From positions 1,240,001 to 1,304,000 of the forward strand of contig CBDAPV010000001.1 of the NCBI GenBank assembly GCA_965198715.1: a stretch of 64,000 nt of DNA. The letters are read 5' to 3'. Positions 1 to 6,198 of the stretch are shown here, piece after piece (the first letter of the stretch is position 1; each line of letters starts with the position of its first letter). Made by a program: the position numbers and the translations under genes. The notes under the pieces are model-generated. The model was not told the DNA's origin, made no database searches, and was given only the letters and a program-made list of their open reading frames with translations. The DNA comes from RH-AL1 sp965198715. GTDB lineage: Bacteria > Pseudomonadota > Alphaproteobacteria > Rhizobiales > Beijerinckiaceae.

Positions 1-1
1 G

Positions 2-778
2 CCGGTCGACGGCCTCGACTGCGGGCCGATCGTCATCCTCTACCTGCACGAGGTGTCGGAGACCCGGCGTTTCGCGCGCATGCGCGTCGATTTCATCGCC
101 AACGCCAGCCACGAGCTGCGCACGCCTTTGGCCTCGCTGCTCGGCTTCATCGAGACGTTGCAGGGGCCGGCGCGCAAGGACGACAAGGCCCGCGACCGCT
201 TCCTCGGCATCATGCGCGAGCTGGCGCAGCGCATGGCGCGCCTCGTCGACGACCTTCTGTCGCTCTCGCGCGTCGAGCAGCACCTGCACCTGCAACCGCG
301 CGACCGCGTCGACCTGGTCGCGCTGGTGCGCCACATCACCGACACGCTGACCCCGCTGGCGCAGGACAGCGAGGTCACGCTCGCGATCGAGGCCGGAGAG
401 CCGGTGGCGGTCGCCGGCGACCGCGACGAGCTGATGCGCGTGGCCGAGAACCTCATCGAGAACGCCATCAAGTACGGCGCCTGGGAATCGGTCGACCGGC
501 GCGTGGTCATCGGCGTCAGCCGCCAGCGCTCCGAGGCCGTGCTCACCGTGCGCGATTTCGGCATCGGCATCGCGCCCGAGCACCTGCCGCGCCTGACCGA
601 GCGCTTCTACCGGGTCGACGCCGGCCAGAGCCGCGCCAAGGGCGGCACGGGGCTCGGTCTCGCCCTGGTCAAGCACGTGGTGGCGCGCCATCGCGGTCGC
701 CTCGCCATCGACTCGACCCAGAACGAGGGTGCCACCTTCAAGGTCACGCTGCCGCTGTTCGTCGATGGGAGCTCCTGA
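2..778 (+). CDS. PhoR-like sensor histidine kinase, 3' part
   Basis: C-terminal 258 residues of a membrane-type histidine kinase; the reading frame is open to the window edge, so the start lies outside. It shows the end of a PAS-like segment, then the HisKA box NASHELRTPLASL with the phospho-accepting His, an N box (ENLIENAIKYG), a G1 box (DFGIGIAPEHL) and a G2 box (GGTGLGLALVKH). Together these are the dimerisation/phosphotransfer and ATP-binding domains. The wording is closest to PhoR of the phosphate-starvation system. However, no pst or phoB gene follows, because the next gene is convergent, so the phosphate role is inference and it could be another kinase of that subfamily. Confidence 0.8.
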   Translation, partial: PVDGLDCGPIVILYLHEVSETRRFARMRVDFIANASHELRTPLASLLGFIETLQGPARKDDKARDRFLGIMRELAQRMARLVDDLLSLSRVEQHLHLQPRDRVDLVALVRHITDTLTPLAQDSEVTLAIEAGEPVAVAGDRDELMRVAENLIENAIKYGAWESVDRRVVIGVSRQRSEAVLTVRDFGIGIAPEHLPRLTERFYRVDAGQSRAKGGTGLGLALVKHVVARHRGRLAIDSTQNEGATFKVTLPLFVDGSS

Positions 779-825
779 AGGAGCGCAGCTGCTAGAGCCA
801 CTCCCGGCAAAGTGGAGCCGATGAT

Positions 826-876
826 GTCACGCCGTCTTCCCGGGACGAGCGAAGCGAGAGACCGGGACTCATGACA
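826..876. repeat. REP-like intergenic palindrome
   Basis: An imperfect inverted repeat with arms TCCCGG (838-843) and CCGGGA (862-867), flanked by GTCTTC and GACTCATGAC. It resembles the short 'GTCATTCCCGG' type intergenic repeats also seen in this window near 13.5 and 61.2 kb. No coding function is evident. It could act as an RNA hairpin at the 3' end of the upstream kinase message. Confidence 0.4.
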
Positions 877-1039
877 ACGCGCTTGCCAGATCGAGCGGCA
901 TCACTCCGCCGCTCGTTCGACCGCTTTGTCATAGAGTCCGGGGCTCGCCTTCGGCGCCCCCGGAAAGACGGACGCTGCGTGGCCGCGAGTTTTTCCTGCC
1001 GGGATGAGCTCTGATCCAGGAGAGCGGCTCCCGAGCCCG

Positions 1040-1072
1040 AAAAAAAAGCCGCCAGCGCAGGACGCCGGCGGC
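1040..1072 (-). terminator. Intrinsic terminator downstream of ndvA
   Basis: Read on the minus strand: a GC stem with arms GCCGCC (1072-1067) and GGCGGC (1053-1048) followed directly by eight T (1047-1040). It lies about 130 bases beyond the ndvA stop codon and is the strongest rho-independent terminator in the window. The sequence just upstream forms a second small hairpin and may be a small RNA (separate entry). Confidence 0.8.
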
Positions 1073-1190
1073 CAAGTCAAGGGAGGAAACGCCCTCGAAA
1101 GGGCTACGAAAGGGTTGCTTCCGCTACGCCAGTTATGGCTCCCCCATTCGGCAGAGACAACGAAGACCGACACATGGCTGCGATGCACGT
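1040..1190 (-). ncRNA. Candidate small RNA or processed 3' UTR of ndvA
   Basis: On the minus strand the terminator is preceded by a perfect five-base-pair hairpin with a UUCG tetraloop (1104-1091: GCCCT-TTCG-AGGGC). Between the two hairpins is a single-stranded, pyrimidine-rich linker GTTTCCTCCCTTGACTTG. The CCTCCC core could pair with a Shine-Dalgarno sequence. Hairpin, anti-SD-like linker and U8 terminator is the layout of several trans-acting alphaproteobacterial sRNAs. I see no clear own promoter, so a 3' UTR-derived RNA from ndvA is equally possible. Confidence 0.4.
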
Positions 1191-1204
1191 TCGGCGCGGC
1201 TTCC

Positions 1205-3013
1205 TCATCCGGCAAGGACAGCGGCCTTTGCCTCGTCCGGCAAGCCTCGCTCCGCGGCCATGAACTGCGCCCGCGCCAGCACCGCGAAGGTGCCGTCGCG
1301 CTCGACCAACTCGTCGAAGCTGCCGCTCTCGATCACGCGCCCGCTGTCCAGGACGAGGATGCGGGTGGCGTGGCGGACGGTGGCGAGCCTGTGGGCGATG
1401 ACGAAGGTCGTGCGCCCCTGCGTCGCCGAGGCCAGCGCGGCCTGCAGCTTGCGCTCGGTCTCGGCATCGAGCGCCGCCGTGGCCTCGTCGAAGATCATGA
1501 TCGGCGGGTCCTTGAGCAGGGCCCGCGCGATGGCGACGCGCTGGCGCTCGCCACCCGATAAGGCGCGGCCGCGCTCGCCGACCGACGTGGCGAGGCCGCG
1601 TGCCGAGCGGCCGACGAAATCGGCCGCCTGTGCCCGCTCCAGCGCGACCGCCACCTCGGCGCCGGTGGCATTCGGCTTGCCGATGCGCAGGTTATCCTCG
1701 ATGGAGCGATCGAACAGCATCGGCTCCTGGAACACGACGCCGATGTTGCGGCGCAGGGCCTCGAGCGTCAGGTCGCGGATGTCGATGCCGTCGATGGTGA
1801 TGCGCCCGCACTCGGGATCGAAGGCGCGGTGGAGCAGGCCCAGCGTGGTCGACTTGCCCGAGCCGGTGGCGCCGACGAGGGCGATCGTCTCGCCGGGCTC
1901 GGCCACGAAGCTGAGGTCGCGGACCGCGGGCTTGGACGCGTGCCCCGCGGCCGGCGGATAGGCGAAGGTCACGCCCTCGAAGGCGACGCGGCCCGCGAGC
2001 CGGCCGGGGTCGCGCGCGCCGGGCTTCTCGGCGACCTGCGGCGCCGTGTCGAGGACGACGAAGAAGTCGCGCACCTTGGAGGCTTGCAGGAACAACGTGT
2101 TGGAGAAGTTCACCAGCTGCTCCAGCCTGGCGATCAGCAGGCTGGCGAAGCTCATGAACATGACGATGCCGCCGATCGTGCCGATGCCGTGCAGGTACAG
2201 CGCCGTGCCGGTGACGAAGACCAGCAGCAGCGTGATCGTCGAGGCGGCACGCCCGAACACCACCGCCATCGCCCACCACGACAGCACCGGCATCTGCGCC
2301 TCGAGCAGCACCCGGCTCATGTCGCGCATGGCGCTGGTCTCGTCGCCGACGCGGGTGAAGCTCTGGATCACCGGCACGTTGCCGAGAACGTCCGACGCGC
2401 GTGCCGCGAGGCTGGAATTGTGTCCCTCGACCTCGTTCTGCAGCGCCTCGGTGCGGCGCCGCACGAAGGTGGCGGCGAGGCCGGAGAGGGCGACGAGGGC
2501 GGCCAGCAGCAGGCCGAGCCGCCAGTTGAGGTAGAGCGACAGCGGCAGGACGACGATCAGCGACAGGAAGGCCGAAAGGTTCTCGCGGAACAGGCTGAGG
2601 TAGACCACGAACATGCCGTTCGAGCTCTCGATCATGATCTTGAGCGAGCGACCGGAATGGGTCGCCGAGTGGAAGCTCATCGGCAGGTCGAGCGCGTGCT
2701 CGAAGAACAGCGCCATGGTGGCGAGCCGGCGGCGATGGGCGAGCCTGTCGGCGAGCAGCGACACCACCACCGCCGCGGCGATCGAGGCCAGGGCGAAACC
2801 GATCCAGGCGGCGATCGTGGGCAGCAGCTCGGCGAACTGCAAGCCGTGGCCGCGCTGCGCGCCCGTGAGCAGGTTGATCAGGCGGCCGAGCAGCACCGGC
2901 TCGGCGAATTGCGTCAGCACCAGCGCCACGGCGCCGCACACGAGCATCGCCACGGTGCGCCTCTCGCCGGCGAGGAGGCCGAGGACGCGGCGGTACAGCA
3001 TGACAAACGACAT
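1205..3013 (-). CDS. ndvA: Cyclic beta-1,2-glucan ABC exporter, NdvA/ChvA family
   Basis: A 602-residue half-size ABC exporter: an N-terminal six-helix membrane domain (about residues 15-310), then an ATPase domain with Walker A (GATGSGKST), signature (LSGGERQRVAIARALL) and Walker B (IMIFDEATAALD). Length and the opening sequence (LYRRVLGLL...VLTQFAEPVLLGRLI) match the NdvA/ChvA/CgtA family. That family exports cyclic beta-1,2-glucan to the periplasm for osmoadaptation and host interaction. An upstream TTG at 3019 is in frame, but ATG 3013 has AAGG about nine bases before it and is preferred. The glucan synthase gene (ndvB) is not in the window. Confidence 0.88.
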   Translation of the reverse strand: MSFVMLYRRVLGLLAGERRTVAMLVCGAVALVLTQFAEPVLLGRLINLLTGAQRGHGLQFAELLPTIAAWIGFALASIAAAVVVSLLADRLAHRRRLATMALFFEHALDLPMSFHSATHSGRSLKIMIESSNGMFVVYLSLFRENLSAFLSLIVVLPLSLYLNWRLGLLLAALVALSGLAATFVRRRTEALQNEVEGHNSSLAARASDVLGNVPVIQSFTRVGDETSAMRDMSRVLLEAQMPVLSWWAMAVVFGRAASTITLLLVFVTGTALYLHGIGTIGGIVMFMSFASLLIARLEQLVNFSNTLFLQASKVRDFFVVLDTAPQVAEKPGARDPGRLAGRVAFEGVTFAYPPAAGHASKPAVRDLSFVAEPGETIALVGATGSGKSTTLGLLHRAFDPECGRITIDGIDIRDLTLEALRRNIGVVFQEPMLFDRSIEDNLRIGKPNATGAEVAVALERAQAADFVGRSARGLATSVGERGRALSGGERQRVAIARALLKDPPIMIFDEATAALDAETERKLQAALASATQGRTTFVIAHRLATVRHATRILVLDSGRVIESGSFDELVERDGTFAVLARAQFMAAERGLPDEAKAAVLAG

Positions 3014-3116
3014 GGACAAGCCTTGAGGCGACGGGGCGCCTTCGCTAGCGCTGAGGGTTCATCCGGAACATGACGTGGACGATCAAGAGGAAATGGCCCT
3101 TTCCGAGGGCGAGACG

Positions 3117-4109
3117 ATGTCGCTCATCGCCGGGGAGGACGAGGCCGGGCAGCGGCTCGACGTCGCCGTCACCGCCGCCGCCAAGGCGCAGGACCTGGTG
3201 CTGTCGCGGACCCGCGCCAAAAGCCTGATCGAGGCCGGCTGCCTGACGATCGACGGTGTGGTGGCGATCGACGGCAACCGCAAGCTCAAGGCCGGCGAGA
3301 CGGTCGCGCTGCTGGTTCCCCCGGCGGAGGACGCCGAGCCGCAGGGCGAGGACATCCCGCTCGCGATCGTCCACGAGGACGAATACCTCATCGTGATCGA
3401 CAAGCCGGCCGGGCTCGTCGTGCATCCCGCGCCGGGCCACGGCACCGGCACGCTGGTCAACGCGCTCATTCACCATTGCGGGGAGAGCCTCTCGGGCATC
3501 GGCGGCGTGCGCCGGCCCGGCATCGTGCACCGGCTCGACAAGGACACCTCCGGCCTGCTGGTTGTGGCCAAGACCGATGCGGCGCACCACGGCCTCTCTC
3601 GCCTCTTCGCCGACCACGGCCGCACGCTGCCGCTGACGCGCAGCTACGTCGCCTTCCTGTGGAGCCGGCCGGAGCGGCTGTTCGGCAGCGTGGACGCGCC
3701 GCTCGGCCGCCACGCCACCGACAGGCTGCGCATGGCGGTGGTCCCCGAGGAGCGCGGCCGCACGGCGATCACGCACTGGCGGCTGGAGCAGGTGTTCGGA
3801 CCGGCCGAGGCGCCGGTGGCGAGCCGTGTGGCCTGCCACCTCGAGACCGGGCGCACCCACCAGATCCGCGTGCACATGGCCCACCTCGGCCACCCCGTGC
3901 TGGCCGATCCGCTCTACGCCAAGGGTTTCAAGTCGAAGATGAGCCGGCTCGAGCCGGCCGCCCGCGCCGCGCTCGAGGCCCTGGGCCAGCGCCAGGCGTT
4001 GCACGCCGCCGTGCTCGGCTTCGAGCACCCGGTGACGGGCGAAATCCTCGAGTTCGAGAGCGAGCTGCCGCCGGACCTGGCGGCACTGGAGGCGGCGCTG
4101 GCGGGATAG
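3117..4109 (+). CDS. RluA/RluD-family 23S rRNA pseudouridine synthase
   Basis: An S4 RNA-binding domain (about residues 10-60: SRTRAKSLIEAGCLTIDG) is followed by the RluA catalytic domain with HRLDKDTSGLLVVAK, whose Asp is the nucleophile of this family, and a GRTHQIRVHMAHLGHPVLAD motif. The enzyme isomerises specific uridines in 23S rRNA; RluD specificity (helix 69) is inferred from the S4-containing layout. ATG 3117 (MSLIAGEDEAGQRLDV) with GAGG upstream fits the family's N-terminus. In-frame GTG 3075 and ATG 3093 are alternatives. It is divergent from ndvA with only about 100 bases between. Confidence 0.85.
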   Translation: MSLIAGEDEAGQRLDVAVTAAAKAQDLVLSRTRAKSLIEAGCLTIDGVVAIDGNRKLKAGETVALLVPPAEDAEPQGEDIPLAIVHEDEYLIVIDKPAGLVVHPAPGHGTGTLVNALIHHCGESLSGIGGVRRPGIVHRLDKDTSGLLVVAKTDAAHHGLSRLFADHGRTLPLTRSYVAFLWSRPERLFGSVDAPLGRHATDRLRMAVVPEERGRTAITHWRLEQVFGPAEAPVASRVACHLETGRTHQIRVHMAHLGHPVLADPLYAKGFKSKMSRLEPAARAALEALGQRQALHAAVLGFEHPVTGEILEFESELPPDLAALEAALAG

Positions 4110-4118
4110 GCAGGACCG

Positions 4119-4140
4119 GGCGGCGTGCTATCGTGCCGCC
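4119..4140. promoter_or_regulatory. Probable operator of the vapBC module
   Basis: A perfect inverted repeat with arms GGCGGC (4119-4124) and GCCGCC (4135-4140) surrounds TATCGT, a plausible -10 element. It sits 15 bases before the antitoxin start. Antitoxins of this family usually bind a palindrome at their own promoter, which is the inferred role here. Confidence 0.4.
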
Positions 4141-4154
4141 GACGAGGTGTCGTG

Positions 4155-4403
4155 ATGGACGAGATCAGCGAGTTCGACGCGCAGAGTGACCTGAAGACCT
4201 TGCTGGATCAGGTCGAGCAGGGCCGTGAAGTCATCATCACGCGCGACGGCAGGCCGATGGCGAGGCTCGTCGCCGTCGATGAGGTCGCTCGCGCCCGCGA
4301 AGGCGCGGCGGAACTGCGTCAACTCAAAGCGGAGATTGCCGCGCGAGGCGGGTTGATGTCCTGGGCGGAGTTGAAAGCCTACAGGGATGAAGGTCGCTCG
4401 TGA
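4155..4403 (+). CDS. vapB: VapB-type antitoxin (Phd/YefM fold)
   Basis: An 82-residue protein with the Phd/YefM N-terminal DNA-binding core (EFDAQSDLKTLLDQVEQGREVIITRDGRPMARLV) and a charged C-terminal tail that would wrap the toxin. ATG 4155 has GAGG seven bases upstream and is preferred to an in-frame start at 4125. It overlaps the following PIN toxin by four bases (GTGA), so the two are translationally coupled. The palindrome immediately upstream supports autoregulation. Confidence 0.85.
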   Translation: MDEISEFDAQSDLKTLLDQVEQGREVIITRDGRPMARLVAVDEVARAREGAAELRQLKAEIAARGGLMSWAELKAYRDEGRS

Positions 4404-4819
4404 TCTGTTGCGTCCTCGATGCTTCGGCGGCTCTGTCGATGGTCGCCGTGGATGAGAGTTCCGAAGCCACCCGGCGGCTGTCCGACAGGATCACCGAAGC
4501 CGGTGCGCTCGTGCCCGAACTCTGGCATCTCGAGGTGGCCAACGGTCTCCTCGTGGCGGAGCGTCGAAAGCGGATTTCCGCAGAGGACAGAGGCCGCGCG
4601 ATGCGGGGGCTCGCGAAATCAAAGATCGAAATCGATCCTTCGACCTCGCGTCTTGCCTGGCTGGCGACGCTCACTCTCGCCGAGACTTACAACCTCACCG
4701 TCTACGATGCGAGTTATCTCGAGCTGGCCCTTCGCAGGTCGCTACCTCTAGCCACTCTCGACGCCGATCTCATTCGTGCAGGACCACGCGCCGGAGCGAC
4801 TTTGCTGCAGTGGTTGTAG
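4400..4819 (+). CDS. vapC: VapC-type PIN-domain toxin ribonuclease
   Basis: A 139-residue PIN-domain protein. The acidic metal-binding residues of the active site are visible: Asp in VLDASAAL near the N-terminus, Glu in HLEVANGL, Asp in TVYDASYLELA and Asp in LATLDADLIRA. Family members cleave tRNA or rRNA when freed from the antitoxin; the target here is unknown. The start is a GTG that overlaps the antitoxin stop. All catalytic positions are present, so the module looks intact. Confidence 0.88.
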   Translation: MICCVLDASAALSMVAVDESSEATRRLSDRITEAGALVPELWHLEVANGLLVAERRKRISAEDRGRAMRGLAKSKIEIDPSTSRLAWLATLTLAETYNLTVYDASYLELALRRSLPLATLDADLIRAGPRAGATLLQWL

Positions 4820-4932
4820 CGGGGTCTCATCGACACTTCAGGCCGGTGCTATCTCGACGCAGCCTGCCGCCTCAGCAGTACCTCTGTCGGTGCTCCTTTA
4901 GCGCGGCGAGCCGCAATCTCGATTCTGATGCG

Positions 4933-5406
4933 TCACGCCGCGTTGCGCGATTCGAGATACGAGCACGCCAGGGCGATGTATCTTGGGATCGGTTGCCCGG
5001 ATGCATAATAGCCGACGAGGCGACGGCTGATGCCGAACTGCGCGGCAGCGGCATCTCGCGTCATGTTCGTCCGCTTCAGAAAGGCCTGGAAGTCCTCGGT
5101 GGACATCACCTCGTCGGCGAGCCGTTCGATCGCTGTCGCCGGCATGTCGACCCGATCGTCGGCGCCCCAGCCGAGAGCAGCGCCGCCGTCGATCACATGC
5201 ACCGTGCTGAAAAGCTCAGGATCGTCCCGCAGGGGTGCGTAGGTCTTGAACGTGAAGATGTCGGGTGCGAGATCGACGATCGCGCAAGGACGCATGCTCT
5301 CGGTCCAGGTGATGGACACGCTCAAACCTCCGCGCGCCTCGACGGACGCGATGTTCGGGAGCGGTTCTCCGACCGTGACGCGCGAGGCGTGTTCAATCCC
5401 GTCCAT
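4933..5406 (-). CDS. DUF2442 protein with C-terminal helix-turn-helix
   Basis: A 157-residue protein. The N-terminal half (ASVEARGGLSVSITWTES...IVDLAPDIFTFKTYAPLRDD) matches the DUF2442 pattern. The C-terminal 40 residues (TRDAAAAQFGISRRLVGYYASGQPIPRYIALAC) look like a lambda/XRE-type helix-turn-helix. ATG 5406 is chosen because the gene then overlaps the upstream DUF4160 gene by 14 bases. By position and DNA-binding domain it would be the antitoxin/repressor partner of the DUF4160 protein. That role is inference, as neither family has a firmly established biochemical function. Confidence 0.7.
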   Translation of the reverse strand: MDGIEHASRVTVGEPLPNIASVEARGGLSVSITWTESMRPCAIVDLAPDIFTFKTYAPLRDDPELFSTVHVIDGGAALGWGADDRVDMPATAIERLADEVMSTEDFQAFLKRTNMTRDAAAAQFGISRRLVGYYASGQPIPRYIALACSYLESRNAA

Positions 5407-5632
5407 TGAGCCGATTCCATTCCACCTCGAGCAGGCGCCTGTTCTCCGGCTCGGTTGCCCACCGCAGCACCGCCGCAAGATCCTTCCGGTCGTACGTGCC
5501 GCGCATGACCTGCATCGTGCGAAGGTCGATGATCGCGTTGCTGTCTGGCGAGCGGAAGTGGAAATGCGGCGGCATGTGATCCGCGTAGACCCAGATCGAC
5601 AACGCGTGCGTAAGGCTATGAACGCGGGTCAC
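5393..5632 (-). CDS. DUF4160 protein, putative toxin partner
   Basis: A 79-residue protein with the DUF4160 signature (IWVYADHMPPHFHFRSPDSNAIIDL, then LAAVLRWATEPENRRLLEVEWNRLN). DUF4160 and DUF2442 genes are commonly found side by side in toxin-antitoxin-like arrangements. The start is GTG 5632; using it keeps the whole domain and places the start about seven bases downstream of a good -10 element, suggesting a leaderless message. Function not demonstrated. Confidence 0.7.
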   Translation of the reverse strand: MTRVHSLTHALSIWVYADHMPPHFHFRSPDSNAIIDLRTMQVMRGTYDRKDLAAVLRWATEPENRRLLEVEWNRLNGRD

Positions 5633-5639
5633 CCGCTAT

Positions 5640-5668
5640 GGAATAGTGCACATCGTGCACCATCGCAA
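5640..5668 (-). promoter_or_regulatory. Promoter/operator of the DUF4160-DUF2442 pair
   Basis: On the minus strand: -35 TTGCGA (5668-5663), a 17-base spacer, and -10 TATTCC (5645-5640). The spacer contains two copies of the palindromic hexamer GTGCAC (5660-5655 and 5651-5646), which looks like a repressor site for the HTH-bearing second gene. The predicted transcription start falls at or next to the GTG start codon. Confidence 0.5.
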
Positions 5669-5679
5669 GCTGCTTGGGT

Positions 5680-6198
5680 TCAGCCGTGCCCCTGCCGGCG
5701 CTCGCTCAACGCGGCGGCCAGCCGCAGCCGCAGCTGCTCGGAGAGTTCCTTGGCGTCCTGGATCTCGGCGTCGCGCGCGGCGCGGATGTTGGCGAAGCGC
5801 TGGCTGGTGCGGTCGTAGCTCTTGAAGACGAAGGCCGTGCCCGAGGTGATCGGCAGCCCGGTGACGAAATCCTCGAGCTTGTAGGTGGCGTTGATCACCA
5901 CCGTCGCCGAGCTGGCGCGGCCCGACACCGTGTCGATCAGCGGCGTCTGCACGCTCTCGTTCAGGGTCACGAACAAGCGATACTTGGGTGTCGGGTGCGA
6001 GCCGGTGCCGTTCAGGGCGAAGACGAGGTCGTCGCCGAGGTAATGGCCGATGCGCTCGGGGATCGGCTCGATGGCGATGCCCTGCAGGTCGGTTTGCAGG
6101 CCGGGGCCGCCTTCCGCGAACTGGCCGTACATCGGCGCGAGGCAGCCGCCGAGGGCGAGGCTCGAGGCCACCACCACCAATGCTCTAGACCACCACAT
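5680..6198 (-). CDS. lptE: LPS-assembly lipoprotein LptE
   Basis: A 172-residue lipoprotein. A signal sequence ends in the lipobox LGGC (about residues 16-19), followed by LAPMYG and a region with the alternating pattern of the LptE fold (IPERIGHYLGDDLVFALNG...YRLFVTLNES). LptE plugs the LptD barrel that delivers LPS to the outer leaflet. Its ATG lies inside the end of leuS (14-base overlap), the usual leuS-lptE coupling. The gene normally next in this operon, holA, is not here but near 55 kb. Confidence 0.85.
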   Translation of the reverse strand: MWWSRALVVVASSLALGGCLAPMYGQFAEGGPGLQTDLQGIAIEPIPERIGHYLGDDLVFALNGTGSHPTPKYRLFVTLNESVQTPLIDTVSGRASSATVVINATYKLEDFVTGLPITSGTAFVFKSYDRTSQRFANIRAARDAEIQDAKELSEQLRLRLAAALSERRQGHG

